Origin: Adlercreutzia sp. ZJ304
GTDB lineage: Bacteria > Actinomycetota > Coriobacteriia > Coriobacteriales > Eggerthellaceae
Assembly: GCF_011039075.1 (NCBI RefSeq)
Contig: NZ_JAAKEG010000004.1
Location: 124,001 to 188,000 of the forward strand
Direction of reading: 5' to 3'
Length of the DNA: 64,000 nt
Within the stretch, counting starts at the first letter, position 1, and each line of letters opens with the position of its first letter. The notes beneath the pieces were generated by a model, which worked only from the letters and a program-made list of their open reading frames with translations, ran no database searches and was not told the origin of the DNA. This document shows positions 53,908 through 63,999 of this stretch, one piece after another. A program made the position numbers and the translations under genes.

Positions 53908-54809
53908 TCCAGTGCTCCTATCAATTCGTTTACGTCTTTTACGCCATACATCTCACAATAATGCCTGATACCATCTACAACATCGGCGCTAGCGTGCGGA
54001 TTTGTAAAGTTCGCAGTACCTACTGCTACAGCTGTAGCGCCTGCAAGCATAAATTCAACAGCATCTTCACCGGTACATATGCCACCCATTCCAAGTATGG
54101 GAACAGATACGGCATGCGAACATTCCCAAACCATACGAAGCGCTACAGGTTTTACTGCAGGTCCTGATAAACCACCCACTACGCGTGCAAGTTTAGGCTT
54201 TCGTGTGCGGGCATCTATTGCCATGCCTAAAAGAGTATTGATAAGCGAAATGGCATTAGCTCCAGATGCTTCTGCTGCTTTAGCGATTTCTGTTATGTCG
54301 CCAACGTTAGGTGTTAGCTTCACAATTAACGGACGCGACGTAGCGCACCTACACTTTTGAACTACTTGTCCGACAGAGACTGGGCTGCACCCCATTGTCA
54401 TGCCGCCTGCATCTACATTAGGGCAAGATACATTCACTTCGTAAGCATCTACAGGATGCGGCTCTAAAGCCTCTATAACTTGGACATATTCATCGATGCT
54501 GTGCCCGGATACGTTAACAATTACACTTGCACCTTTAGCTTTTAACCAAGGTATTTCATTTTGTATTAAATGGTTTACTCCGGGATTTTGCAATCCTATA
54601 GAATTCAGCATGCCAGAAGGTGTTTCGGCGATACGCGGACTAGCGTTGCCTTCCCACCCGTTCAGAGAAACTCCTTTAGTAGTTACAGCACCAAGAGCCG
54701 CCACATCTATAAAGTCGGAATATTCAAGCCCGGCAGCAAAAGTACCAGAAGCTGTGGTTACAGGGTTTTTCATGTGTAACCCGCCTAAATTGACGCTCAT
54801 GTTTACCAT
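53901..54809 (-). CDS. pyrD: dihydroorotate dehydrogenase B, catalytic subunit
   Basis: A class 1B, NAD-linked enzyme oxidising dihydroorotate to orotate with FMN. The catalytic-loop segment NVSCPNV carries the class 1 cysteine, and an adjacent pyrK confirms the 1B form. The ATG at 54809 has AGGAG 5 bases upstream and overlaps pyrK by 7 bases, giving 302 residues. The leader up to 54848 is inside pyrK. Confidence 0.95.
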   Translation of the reverse strand: MVNMSVNLGGLHMKNPVTTASGTFAAGLEYSDFIDVAALGAVTTKGVSLNGWEGNASPRIAETPSGMLNSIGLQNPGVNHLIQNEIPWLKAKGASVIVNVSGHSIDEYVQVIEALEPHPVDAYEVNVSCPNVDAGGMTMGCSPVSVGQVVQKCRCATSRPLIVKLTPNVGDITEIAKAAEASGANAISLINTLLGMAIDARTRKPKLARVVGGLSGPAVKPVALRMVWECSHAVSVPILGMGGICTGEDAVEFMLAGATAVAVGTANFTNPHASADVVDGIRHYCEMYGVKDVNELIGALEC

Positions 54810-55606
54810 AGTAGCTCCTGCGCATCGAATACTGGACCATCCACACAAGCACGCTTTTTGCCATCTTTAGTATCAACTACACACGAAAGACAAGCCCCAA
54901 CACCGCAAGCCATACGGCGCTCAAGCGAAACTTCGCAACGCACGTTAGCAGTGTGCGCCAAATTAGCAACTATTTTCATCATAGGCTCTGGACCACATGT
55001 AGCTACATAATCGTAAGGAGCATCAGAATCTGCAGCGCATTGCAGGGCATCTTGAGCAATGGATGTACAGAACCCAGAAATTCCGTAACTACCATCATCG
55101 GTTGCGCACAGCACGCGAAGTTTAGGCATAGCAAGTTCATTGTATCTATCTAGGCATACTAAACTATTTGAAGAACCCGCACCCAAAGCGACATCAACTT
55201 GAACTCCGCTTTTACATAGCGCAACACAGAGCATGTAGAGAGGAGCAGCTCCTACTCCACCACCAACAAGCAAAGCTTTATGAATATCGTCTGACAGCGT
55301 CCACCCATGCCCTATAGGCGAAATCATAGGTGCTTTATCGCCCGCTTGCCAAAACGTCATCTCGCGCGTACCGCTGCCAACAACCTGATACAAAATGTCA
55401 ATCATTCCATTTTCAGGATTTGCCGCATAAATAGAGAATGGTCGCCTGAGCACATGTGCTGGGTTTGTAGATATCTGCATATGTACAAATTGACCGGGAA
55501 GTATCTTACTAGCTGTTTTAGGTGCAAGCATACTTAAAAGATAAAGATTGGGACCAACTTGTAAGTTCTGCTTGACCTCGCCCATTTCATCAAATAATCC
55601 GCTCAA
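54803..55606 (-). CDS. pyrK: dihydroorotate dehydrogenase B, electron-transfer subunit
   Basis: An FAD and [2Fe-2S] subunit that passes electrons from PyrD to NAD. The FAD-binding segment RRPFSIYAA lies near 54-62, a nucleotide-binding GGGVGAAPLY near 115, and cluster cysteines in ACGVGACLSC and RACVDGP near the C-terminus. The 267 residues are normal. It lies 6 bases after carB. Confidence 0.95.
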   Translation of the reverse strand: MSGLFDEMGEVKQNLQVGPNLYLLSMLAPKTASKILPGQFVHMQISTNPAHVLRRPFSIYAANPENGMIDILYQVVGSGTREMTFWQAGDKAPMISPIGHGWTLSDDIHKALLVGGGVGAAPLYMLCVALCKSGVQVDVALGAGSSNSLVCLDRYNELAMPKLRVLCATDDGSYGISGFCTSIAQDALQCAADSDAPYDYVATCGPEPMMKIVANLAHTANVRCEVSLERRMACGVGACLSCVVDTKDGKKRACVDGPVFDAQELLW

Positions 55607-55612
55607 GGTGCA

Positions 55613-58600
55613 TCATCTCCATCTAGGTAGATCTTGCAAACACACCGCTTCAAAGTTGCTTTCTGAAGCCACTTCCATACCTGCTACAAAAGCCTGCGCC
55701 GCTGCTAAAGTAGTAACACATGTTATGCCATGACGCACAGCTGCTGCTCGCAGTTCGTATCCATCACCTCGCGTAGCAGAACCCATTGGAGTATTTATAA
55801 TAATAGAAATCTCTCCTGCAGCAATGGATGCCGTTATATCGCTTGAGCCTTCGTAAATCTTGCCAACTTCTTCGCATTCTACACCAGCAGCCCGCAATGC
55901 ACGCGCTGTTCCCTGTGTTGCTAAAATTTCAAAGCCAAGACGCTTAATATTTCTAGCTATGGGTAGCACGTTTCTCTTATCGCGGTCATTTACAGAAATA
56001 AACGCTTTACCACCTTTGGGCATTTCGTAATCTATAGCAAGTTGAGTTTTCATATAAGCAAGTGGGAAATTGCGTGCAACTCCCATAACTTCGCCGGTAG
56101 AGCGCATTTCCGGTCCAAGTACCACATCTGATCCGGGGAATCTGCCCCAAGGCATAACAGCCTCTTTCACACAGAAATGATCTAAAAGCCGCGTATCGGG
56201 TGGAAGATTCATATCGACTAACTTTTCACCAGACATAACGCACGCTGCCACCTTAGCAAGCGGTACTCCGGTTGCTTTCGAAACAAACGGCACTGTACGG
56301 CTGGCACGCGGGTTTGCTTCTATCACATATACTATGCCATCTTTTATGGCGAATTGAATATTCAGAAGTCCAATTACGCCCAATTCGAGCGCAAGCATAC
56401 GCGCTATATCGCGCAAGCGCTGCTGAATAGCTTCCGGCAATGCAAATGGCGGAATGCAGCACGCAGAATCGCCCGAATGAATACCCGCCATTTCGATATG
56501 TTCTAAAATGCCACCGATGTACACCGTTTCGCCATCGCAAACTGCATCTAAGTCTAATTCTACTGCTCCCTCTAAGAAGCGGTCTAAATACACAGGATGA
56601 TCTGGAGATATTCGCGCGGCTTCACCCATGTATTTCTCAAGCTGCACACCATCATAGACAATAGCCATGCCTCTGCCACCAAGCACATAACTTGGGCGCA
56701 CAAGCAGCGGAAAGCCAATTTTATCTGCCACCTGCACAGCCTGCTGGTAAGTATGAGCCATGCCGGCGGGCGGATAAGATATCGCCAATCTATCCAAAAG
56801 CGCTGCAAATCTATCGCGATCCTCTGCAAGATCGATCGAATCGGGAGATGTTCCCATTATGGGAATGCCTGCATCCTGAAGACGGCGTGCCAATTTCAGT
56901 GGCGTTTGTCCACCTAAAGTAACTATTACGCCGCTTGCGTGTTCAACATCTGCTATATCCATTACATCTTCAAATGTTAGTGGCTCGAAATACAGCTTGT
57001 CAGAAGTGTCGTAATCGGTGGAAACGGTTTCGGGGTTACAGTTAACCATTATTGTTTCAAATCCACGTTCCGCAAGCGCATAGCTAGCATGAACGCAACA
57101 ATAATCAAATTCGATACCTTGACCTATTCTGTTTGGTCCTGCCCCTAAAATGATAACTAGCGGCTTATTGGAAGTGCTTATTTCGCTTTCACTTGCACCG
57201 TAAGTTTTATAGAAATAATCGGTGCTGGATTCAAATTCGGCAGCGCATGTATCTATCGCCTTAAAGGCAGGTATTACCCCTAGCGCTTTACGTGTTGCGC
57301 GAACCTCTGCTTCACTTGCATGTGTGGCGCGCGCTATTTCAACATCAGAAATACCGTATTGTTTAAGCAAGCGCATTGCATCCGCATCTAGTTCATCTAG
57401 GCGCATATTTTCCAAATTACGCCCAATGGTCGCCATATCAGCCATGCGCTGTACAAAGAATGAATCTATACGAGTTATCTCGCAAATATCGGAAGATGAC
57501 ATGCCTGCCCAAAGCGCATCCATAATATGGAAAATGCGCTCTGGAGTAGGACGACTTATCAATTCACGCAATTCATCAAGATCTGAAATATTGCCAGAAG
57601 ATAGCGCCCCCGCGCGTCCATTTTCGAGCGAGCGCATTGCTTTTCCAAACGCTTCCTCAAATGTACGCCCAACGGCCATAACCTCTCCAACAGCCTTCAT
57701 CCTTGTAGATAAAGTATCGTCAGAACCTTGGAATTTTTCAAAAGCAAAACGCGGAACTTTCACCACACAATAGTCTATAGCGGGCTCAAAGCATGCCGGT
57801 GTTACTTTTGTTATATCGTTTGATATTTCATCTAAGGTGTAACCCACAGCAAGCTTTGCCGCCACCTTCGCTATAGGAAAACCAGTAGCTTTTGAAGCTA
57901 GCGCCGAAGAACGAGATACGCGCGGGTTCATCTCTATTACAATCATGCGACCGTTTTGCGGGTTTACGGCAAACTGCACATTACTGCCGCCAGTTTCCAC
58001 CCCTATGCGTTCTAGAATTGCCAGAGAAGCTACACGCATGCGTTGGTATTCAATATCGGTTAAAGTTTGCGCCGGCGCAACGGTTATTGAATCGCCCGTA
58101 TGGACACCCATTGGGTCTAGGTTTTCTATGGAGCACACAATAATGCCGTTTCCGGCGCTATCGCGAATAACCTCCATCTCGTATTCTTTCCAACCCTCAA
58201 TAGATTCTTCAACCAAAACCTCAGATGTTACCGATAACTCTAAACCCTGAGAAACTATGCGCGTTAATTCTTCTTCGTTATGAGCTATGCCACCACCAGC
58301 GCCGCCCAGTGTAAATGAAGGTCGCAGTACAACAGGAAAGCCAATTTGCGCCACAATCTTTTTTGCATCCTCAACAGAGTATGCATAACCACTACGCGCT
58401 GTTTCAATTCCGAGTTCAGCCATGCATTCGTTGAAGACCTTGCGATCTTCACCGCGCTGAATAGCAGCCAAATCGCACCCGATCATTTTTACGCCGAACT
58501 CATCCAAAATACCCTTTTCAGCAAGTTCAACTGCGGCATTTAGCGCAGTTTGACCACCTAAGGTTGGAAGCAGCGCATCGGGGCGTTCTTTCTTAATAAT

Positions 58601-58828
58601 GTCGCGAATTGCATCAGCAGTAATAGGTTCAATATATGTTCTGTCAGCCAATTCGGGGTCGGTCATAATGGTGGCTGGGTTCGAATTAACAAGCACAACC
58701 TTGTAGCCATCTTGCGAAAGAACTTTGCACGCCTGCGCACCTGAATAGTCAAATTCGCATGCTTGACCTATAACAATCGGACCGCTTCCTATTACTAAAA
58801 TGGTTTCTATATCATTACGCCTTGGCAT
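55613..58828 (-). CDS. carB: carbamoyl-phosphate synthase large subunit
   Basis: Makes carbamoyl phosphate from bicarbonate, ammonia and two ATP. About 1071 residues: two homologous ATP-grasp halves ([20 protein letters not shown] near 13, and [17 protein letters not shown] near 555), an oligomerisation domain between, and a C-terminal MGS-like allosteric domain (about 930-1060). The ATG at 58828 has AAGGAGG 7 bases upstream and overlaps carA by 14 bases. The single set of car genes in the pyr operon serves pyrimidines and possibly arginine. Confidence 0.97.
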   Translation of the reverse strand: MPRRNDIETILVIGSGPIVIGQACEFDYSGAQACKVLSQDGYKVVLVNSNPATIMTDPELADRTYIEPITADAIRDIIKKERPDALLPTLGGQTALNAAVELAEKGILDEFGVKMIGCDLAAIQRGEDRKVFNECMAELGIETARSGYAYSVEDAKKIVAQIGFPVVLRPSFTLGGAGGGIAHNEEELTRIVSQGLELSVTSEVLVEESIEGWKEYEMEVIRDSAGNGIIVCSIENLDPMGVHTGDSITVAPAQTLTDIEYQRMRVASLAILERIGVETGGSNVQFAVNPQNGRMIVIEMNPRVSRSSALASKATGFPIAKVAAKLAVGYTLDEISNDITKVTPACFEPAIDYCVVKVPRFAFEKFQGSDDTLSTRMKAVGEVMAVGRTFEEAFGKAMRSLENGRAGALSSGNISDLDELRELISRPTPERIFHIMDALWAGMSSSDICEITRIDSFFVQRMADMATIGRNLENMRLDELDADAMRLLKQYGISDVEIARATHASEAEVRATRKALGVIPAFKAIDTCAAEFESSTDYFYKTYGASESEISTSNKPLVIILGAGPNRIGQGIEFDYCCVHASYALAERGFETIMVNCNPETVSTDYDTSDKLYFEPLTFEDVMDIADVEHASGVIVTLGGQTPLKLARRLQDAGIPIMGTSPDSIDLAEDRDRFAALLDRLAISYPPAGMAHTYQQAVQVADKIGFPLLVRPSYVLGGRGMAIVYDGVQLEKYMGEAARISPDHPVYLDRFLEGAVELDLDAVCDGETVYIGGILEHIEMAGIHSGDSACCIPPFALPEAIQQRLRDIARMLALELGVIGLLNIQFAIKDGIVYVIEANPRASRTVPFVSKATGVPLAKVAACVMSGEKLVDMNLPPDTRLLDHFCVKEAVMPWGRFPGSDVVLGPEMRSTGEVMGVARNFPLAYMKTQLAIDYEMPKGGKAFISVNDRDKRNVLPIARNIKRLGFEILATQGTARALRAAGVECEEVGKIYEGSSDITASIAAGEISIIINTPMGSATRGDGYELRAAAVRHGITCVTTLAAAQAFVAGMEVASESNFEAVCLQDLPRWR

Positions 58829-60164
58829 TAGCGGCCTCCTTGCAAGCAAACTTCCATCCCTGCAAACGATCGTGGGCTATATCAATATTCAGATAGTCTG
58901 AATCTCCTGCCATAAGACGCATAAATGCCGTAAATAGATAATGCGAATCGGTAGGACCCGGAGAGGCTTCCGGGTGATATTGCACACTGAAAGCCGGAAT
59001 ATCTAAAAACTCCATTCCCTCAGGCGTGCCATCGTTTAAGTTCACATGGGTTAAGCGAATGCGTCCATAGCGTTCATTTTTTACAACGGGTGCTACACCC
59101 AATGCAGCCCACTTGCGCAAATCGTCGAAGTGCTGCGCATGCCCTGCTGATTGTTCTGGAATAATTTCACCTAAACTTTGAAAGACTTGCCCGAACCCAT
59201 GATTTTGAGCAGTTATTTCCACGCGAGAGCTAAGTAGATTGACCACAGGATGATTGCCACCTCTATGACCATATTTCAGCTTTTCTATTTTAGCTCCAGC
59301 TGCTTTCGACAACATTTGGTGCCCCAAACATATTCCAAAAATTGGTACTTTACCCATAAGTTTTGCCACTTGATCATATGTTTGTTGAACCGCCTCCGGA
59401 TCTCCCGGACCATTCGATAGAAATACACCATCAGGTTGCATATTTAAAACATCTTGCGCCGGTGTATTCCATGGAACTGCACCAACTTCACATCCTGCCA
59501 ATGTTAATGAATGCAATATTGAATCTTTAGCTCCGCAATCGTATGCAATTACTTTGAATTGACGCGGCTGCGCTTCGCTCAAAGCGAATGTGTGATTTGT
59601 CGGCACATGTGGAGCCGCGCGCATAGCATCGCAAGAGACACTGGCAACCAAGTTTTCGCCCACAATGCTTTTTTGAGAGCGCACTTTATTAAGCAGACTT
59701 TCAACATTCAAGTCTTCTGTAGAAATACCACCACGCATAGCTCCAGATTCGCGAATGCGTCTTACAAGCGCTCTTGTATCTATGCCTTCAATTGCTACCA
59801 CACCATGTTCTGCCAAATAATCGGGCAAACTAACTACACTTCGCCAACTAGAGGGCGTGCTGCACATATCATATACAACCAGTCCGCGCAATGCGGGCGT
59901 ATCGCGCTGTACATCCTGCACGTCAACGCCATAGTTTCCTATTTGCGGATAAGTCATGGTTATTATTTGACCCGCATAAGAAGGGTCGGTTATAACTTCT
60001 AAATAACCTTCAACAGAGGTGTTAAAACACACCTCCCCAAAAACCTCTCCTTTAGTACCACACGAAAATCCAGAAAATGCGCTGCCATCTTCTAGCACCA
60101 ACAGTGCCGGGCACCTTGTAGCTTTAGAGGTGCCCGACAATAATGCTTCACTAGCTTTACTCAA
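58815..60164 (-). CDS. carA: carbamoyl-phosphate synthase small subunit
   Basis: A glutaminase supplying ammonia to CarB. Class I amidotransferase triad: Cys in FGICLGHQ, His and Glu in YHPEASPG. At 449 residues it is longer than the usual 360-390. About 34 extra residues sit between ITAQNHGF and THVNLNDGT (rich in [15 protein letters not shown]), with another roughly 30 at the C-terminus. The active-site parts are intact. It overlaps pyrC by 8 bases. Confidence 0.95.
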   Translation of the reverse strand: MSKASEALLSGTSKATRCPALLVLEDGSAFSGFSCGTKGEVFGEVCFNTSVEGYLEVITDPSYAGQIITMTYPQIGNYGVDVQDVQRDTPALRGLVVYDMCSTPSSWRSVVSLPDYLAEHGVVAIEGIDTRALVRRIRESGAMRGGISTEDLNVESLLNKVRSQKSIVGENLVASVSCDAMRAAPHVPTNHTFALSEAQPRQFKVIAYDCGAKDSILHSLTLAGCEVGAVPWNTPAQDVLNMQPDGVFLSNGPGDPEAVQQTYDQVAKLMGKVPIFGICLGHQMLSKAAGAKIEKLKYGHRGGNHPVVNLLSSRVEITAQNHGFGQVFQSLGEIIPEQSAGHAQHFDDLRKWAALGVAPVVKNERYGRIRLTHVNLNDGTPEGMEFLDIPAFSVQYHPEASPGPTDSHYLFTAFMRLMAGDSDYLNIDIAHDRLQGWKFACKEAANAKA

Positions 60165-61449
60165 CTATCTTCCCATCACGCAATGTTGCATAGCCGCCAA
60201 CATATACATCGGTGGCACACCCTACTAAATCAAACCCTAAGAAACCTGAATTACCGGCTTTTGAATAGAAATTATCGCGAGATACATTCCACTTTTTATC
60301 GGGATCAATCACTGTGAAGTCGGCAATGCTTCCTGCTTCTATACGCACAGGGTCTTCGCGCAATATAGCACGCGGCGCTATTGCCATAAGTTCAATCATG
60401 CGCGCGTAATCTATTACGCCGCTATTCACCAAATTTGTAAGCACCAAGCCAAGTGATGTTTCAAGTCCAATCATTCCGAAAGGCGAAAGCTCAAATTCTC
60501 TATCTTTTTCCCAATCGGTATGTGGAGCATGGTCGGTAACTATGGCATCAATGGTTCCGTCTGCAACACCTTCAATTAGCGCTTTAGCATCAGCTTTAGT
60601 GCGCAGCGGCGGATTTACTTTAAGGGAAGTGGGGTATGTATCGTCAATATCATCTTCTGTTAAGAACATGTGATGTGGCGTAACTTCGCAAGTAACAGGT
60701 AGCCCCTCCGCTTTAGCTGCTCTTACCATTTCGACACCGCGAGCAGTAGTTATATGCTGAATATGAAGCGGGCAACCAGTTAATCTACAAAGAGCTATGT
60801 CGCGTGCAATTTCTAGCTCTTCGCCCTCTGCTGGCCAGCCAAACATGCCAAGGCGAGTAGATGCCACGCCTTCATTTACCTGGCCTTCGCCCACAAGGGA
60901 GTTATCTTGACAGTGCACCATAACCACGCGGTCAAACTGAGAAGCGTAATCTAGTACGCGGCGCATCATACCGCTGTCTTGCACACCGTGCCCGTCATCG
61001 GTAAATGCTTTTGCACCGTGCGCTATCATATCGCCCATCTCGGACAATACTTCGCCTTCAAGATTTTTAGTGCATGCCCCAGAAACAATAACGCGGCATT
61101 TACCTACTTGCGTTGCACGCGCTTTCACATACTCTACGCCGACAGCATTATCTATTACTGGATTAGTGTTGGGCATAGCGCATACTGCCGTGAAACCACC
61201 GTGCGCCGCCGCCCTAGTGCCGCTTGCTATATCTTCTTTTTGTTCGAAACCCGGCTCGCGTAAATGCACATGCATGTCTACAAGCCCCGGCACCAAAATC
61301 TTTCCGCTAAGGTCTACCTCTTCACCTTTTTCCATAGAAAGATTTTTGCCTACTTCAACAATGCGTCCGTCGCGCACAAGTAAATCGATTACCTCGTCAA
61401 GTTCTACCTGCGGGTCGATTACGCGCGCATTTTTAAGCATCAATGCCAT
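60157..61449 (-). CDS. pyrC: dihydroorotase
   Basis: A zinc amidohydrolase closing carbamoyl-aspartate to dihydroorotate. The class I signature DMHVHLREPGFEQKED binds the first zinc, and the second signature ATDHAPH lies near residue 300. The ATG at 61449 has GGGAGGT 7 bases upstream and overlaps pyrB by 17 bases, giving 430 residues. The leader to 61506 lies inside pyrB. Confidence 0.96.
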   Translation of the reverse strand: MALMLKNARVIDPQVELDEVIDLLVRDGRIVEVGKNLSMEKGEEVDLSGKILVPGLVDMHVHLREPGFEQKEDIASGTRAAAHGGFTAVCAMPNTNPVIDNAVGVEYVKARATQVGKCRVIVSGACTKNLEGEVLSEMGDMIAHGAKAFTDDGHGVQDSGMMRRVLDYASQFDRVVMVHCQDNSLVGEGQVNEGVASTRLGMFGWPAEGEELEIARDIALCRLTGCPLHIQHITTARGVEMVRAAKAEGLPVTCEVTPHHMFLTEDDIDDTYPTSLKVNPPLRTKADAKALIEGVADGTIDAIVTDHAPHTDWEKDREFELSPFGMIGLETSLGLVLTNLVNSGVIDYARMIELMAIAPRAILREDPVRIEAGSIADFTVIDPDKKWNVSRDNFYSKAGNSGFLGFDLVGCATDVYVGGYATLRDGKIVE

Positions 61450-62377
61450 CGTTTGTACCTCCCAAAAGCTGATATAGCGCAGCCATGCGCACGAGAATGC
61501 CTGCATAAACTTGATCTAGAATTACTGAACGCTTGGGGTGATCTGCCATAAAGCTATCTAGTTCCACGCCACGATTAATGGGACCCGGGTGGCATACAAT
61601 AGCATCTGGCTTCATTAAATGATCTCGCTCTTTTGTAAGCCCAAACAACATATTGTATTCACGCAAACTAGGAAATGGCGCACCTTCCAAACGTTCGCGC
61701 TGAACGCGCAGCATATAAACAACGTCTAGGTCGGGAAGAACGCTGTTTAGATCGCTAGTAGCGCTGTCAGCACCAAGTGTGGCTACGTCAGCCGGAAGCA
61801 AAGTAGGCGGTGCTATAACACAAACATTAGCGCCCATTATTTTTAGCGCAGGAATAAGAGAGCCGCATACGCGCGAGTGGCTTATATCGCCCACAACGCC
61901 AACATTTAGCCCTTCAAACTTGCCTTTGTGTTCCCAGATGGAATAAAGGTCAAGCAAAGCTTGTGTCGGATGCTGATGCTTGCCGTCTCCTGCATCTATT
62001 ACATGCACGCCAGATAAATCGGCAATTTTGCGCGGTACACCTGCGTGCTTATCGCGCACAATTATCATATCCACTTTGTAGGCGCAAAGTGTCTCCACCG
62101 TATCGGATAAGCTTTCGCCTTTAACTGTAGATGTGGAGCTTCCACCGAAATTTAAACTGTTGGCAGAAAGGCGCTTCTCAGCAATTTCAAACGACGAGCG
62201 TGTACGTGTAGAAGGCTCGTTAAACATGTTCACAATAGTTGCGCCTTTTAGTGTCGGCACCTGCTTGATGCGGCGCTCGTTCACTTCTTTGAATCTCTCG
62301 GCTGTCTTCAATAGCAGCATTATTTCATCTGCTGAATATTCCGAGATGTCAATTAAATGCTTGTGCGGGAAAGCCAT
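61433..62377 (-). CDS. pyrB: aspartate carbamoyltransferase catalytic subunit
   Basis: Joins carbamoyl phosphate and aspartate. Carbamoyl-phosphate site FNEPSTRTRSSFE near 52-64 and HPTQALLDLYSI near 135. At 314 residues it is the catalytic chain alone; no pyrI regulatory chain gene follows, so it is probably not allosterically controlled by CTP through PyrI. TAATG overlap with pyrR. Confidence 0.96.
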   Translation of the reverse strand: MAFPHKHLIDISEYSADEIMLLLKTAERFKEVNERRIKQVPTLKGATIVNMFNEPSTRTRSSFEIAEKRLSANSLNFGGSSTSTVKGESLSDTVETLCAYKVDMIIVRDKHAGVPRKIADLSGVHVIDAGDGKHQHPTQALLDLYSIWEHKGKFEGLNVGVVGDISHSRVCGSLIPALKIMGANVCVIAPPTLLPADVATLGADSATSDLNSVLPDLDVVYMLRVQRERLEGAPFPSLREYNMLFGLTKERDHLMKPDAIVCHPGPINRGVELDSFMADHPKRSVILDQVYAGILVRMAALYQLLGGTNDGIDA

Positions 62378-62973
62378 TATTCCGTATCCTCCTTTGTGCC
62401 CAGAGGCGCCGCTCCCGCGCGCCCACCCGGATCAACATCCAGAATTTCCACCGCCGATTTACCATCTACATCTTGTAAGAAAAGTCTTACGCTTTCATCT
62501 GCTGCTGACGGTACGTTTTTGCCTACATAATCTGCGCGTATGGGAAGTTCGCGATGCCCGCGATCTACTAACACCGCAAGTTGTACCGCCGCAGGGCGAC
62601 CGATATCCATCAATGCATCAAGCGCCGCACGAATTGTGCGACCGGTGTAAAGTACATCATCAACTAGCACTATGGTTTTACCATCTATGTTAAATTGAAT
62701 GTCTGTACCTAGCACTTCGGGGGCAAAGTGCGTCATAAAATCGTCGCGGTAGAAGCTGATGTCTAATTTGCCTAGCGGTACGCAAACGCCTTCAATTTCT
62801 TCAATGCGTTCGCGCAGGCGCTTCGCCAAAATGTCTCCGCGTGTAACAATGCCCACAAGCGCTAAACTTTTTGCGCCGTGATTTGCTTCGAGGATCTGAT
62901 GTGCCATGCGCGTAAGTGCGCGATCAATATCCTCTTCATTCATGCAAATGGATTTTACGAGAGGTTCGCTCAT
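62377..62973 (-). CDS. pyrR: pyrimidine operon regulator PyrR
   Basis: A UMP/PRPP-sensing RNA-binding regulator, with uracil phosphoribosyltransferase activity in many relatives. PRPP-binding segment [19 protein letters not shown] near 105-123. ATG 62973 was chosen (AAGGAG 5 bases upstream) over a GTG at 62979; the protein has 198 residues. It is the first gene of the pyr operon and should bind the RNA leader just upstream. Confidence 0.96.
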   Translation of the reverse strand: MSEPLVKSICMNEEDIDRALTRMAHQILEANHGAKSLALVGIVTRGDILAKRLRERIEEIEGVCVPLGKLDISFYRDDFMTHFAPEVLGTDIQFNIDGKTIVLVDDVLYTGRTIRAALDALMDIGRPAAVQLAVLVDRGHRELPIRADYVGKNVPSAADESVRLFLQDVDGKSAVEILDVDPGGRAGAAPLGTKEDTE

Positions 62974-62975
62974 AC

Positions 62976-62997
62976 ACACTCCTTACTGGTCGAGTGC
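62976..62997 (-). promoter_or_regulatory. hairpin over the pyrR ribosome-binding site
   Basis: GCACTC (62997-62992) can pair with GAGTGT (62981-62976) around a 10-base loop. Two bases of the Shine-Dalgarno AAGGAG (62985-62980) fall in the stem and the rest in the loop. It directly abuts the PyrR-binding hairpin. No T-run follows, so control is likely on translation. Confidence 0.6.
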
Positions 62998-63059
62998 GTA
63001 CAGATGAACCGAGAAAAGCTGCCGTGTTTAAGCTGCGTGCCTTGTCGGTCTCTCTGTAC
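62998..63059 (-). promoter_or_regulatory. PyrR-binding RNA leader of the pyr operon
   Basis: The minus strand carries ACAGAGAGACCGACAAGG (63057-63040), very close to the PyrR recognition loop pattern AGAGAGGCNNGCAAGG. GTACAGA-GA-GACCG (63059-63046) pairs with CGGTT-CA-TCTGTAC (63011-62998): a 7-base-pair lower stem, a small purine bulge and a 5-base-pair upper stem, as in known PyrR sites. It lies 25 bases before the pyrR ATG. Confidence 0.82.
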
Positions 63060-63077
63060 CGCTTTTAAAGGTCACGG

Positions 63078-63086
63078 AACAGTATG
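63078..63086 (-). promoter_or_regulatory. possible extended -10 of the pyr operon
   Basis: TGGCATACT on the minus strand fits a TG-n extended -10 (CATACT, 4/6). No convincing -35 is seen. It would place the start about 15-20 bases before the PyrR hairpin. Confidence 0.35.
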
Positions 63087-63174
63087 CCACGAACCCGTGC
63101 ACCAAGTAACCCCTATTCTTCAATTAATTTTTAAGCATGCTAATGTGCAGCGCCAATGATAAATACCCAACCAA

Positions 63175-63999
63175 CTAGAAAGTGGCTTTATGAAGCATTT
63201 CGCGCATGCGCCTAGATGCTTGCTCGTTCATTTTGGGTATTAGATTGTCAAGCAATTCCAGCATTTTTTCTTGGTTTTCGGGAACTCTACCCTGAAAACG
63301 CAGAATGTCAGTATCGTGCGAACAGTTCACCGTACAGTCGCAATTCAAATTTGCGATAAGAGTACGTATCTCGTGTGCCATTTCAATTTCCGTGGGTACT
63401 TTCCATCTACCCGCTTGTATGTCGGCTGCTAAGGGCCATGTTTTAGTTGGAGTCATTGTAACTACCAGAATGCGCTTTGGCGCAGCTTCGCTGAAAACTT
63501 TTCCCGATGCGATAGCATTTTCCTCTGTATGCCCCGCACCAGCCATTCCTGTAAGGTAGAAGAAAGTAAAACTTATACCAGCTTTATGAAGACGTTTTGC
63601 TTGCTCGATGATATCTGCAGCGGTATGACCTTTGCACATAAAAGCTAACGCTTCGTCAAATCCACTTTCTGCACCTATAGCTATGTCGTCCACGCCTCTA
63701 CTTGCAAGCAGCGCAAGATCTTCATCGCTTTTATTGGCAATATCGGCTATGCGACAAAATCCACCATAGCTATTTACTGTGGGAATGCGCTTTTCCACCT
63801 CGTCAAACACTTCAATTAGACGCTTAGTAGGCAATGTAAAAGGATTACCACCGGTAAGATAAATGCGTCTAGTTATGGCGGTTGAATATTTTGCAATTTC
63901 CTCAATATCAGATATTACGGTTTCCATAGGTAGCGCTGTAAAGGGAATATCTGTAAATATGTCGCAGAATCGGCATTTTCCATGAGCGCAACCATCCAC
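63175..63999 (-). CDS. radical SAM protein, N-terminus cut by window end
   Basis: The visible 274 residues begin at the iron-sulfur motif CAHGKCRFCD, so the real N-terminus lies outside the window. The SAM-binding region YLTGGNPF near 48 and the ESGFDEAL segment follow. The last 70 residues contain a Cys-rich patch (NCDCTVNCSHDTDILRFQG). It resembles general B12-free radical SAM oxidoreductases; I cannot name a substrate. It precedes pyrR on the same strand but is separated by the 200-base pyr leader. Confidence 0.8.
   Translation of the reverse strand: MDGCAHGKCRFCDIFTDIPFTALPMETVISDIEEIAKYSTAITRRIYLTGGNPFTLPTKRLIEVFDEVEKRIPTVNSYGGFCRIADIANKSDEDLALLASRGVDDIAIGAESGFDEALAFMCKGHTAADIIEQAKRLHKAGISFTFFYLTGMAGAGHTEENAIASGKVFSEAAPKRILVVTMTPTKTWPLAADIQAGRWKVPTEIEMAHEIRTLIANLNCDCTVNCSHDTDILRFQGRVPENQEKMLELLDNLIPKMNEQASRRMREMLHKATF

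Noticed and set aside
62133-62693. A 186-codon plus-strand frame opposite pyrB and pyrR
   Set aside because: Both genes below it are unmistakable; the frame is a shadow.
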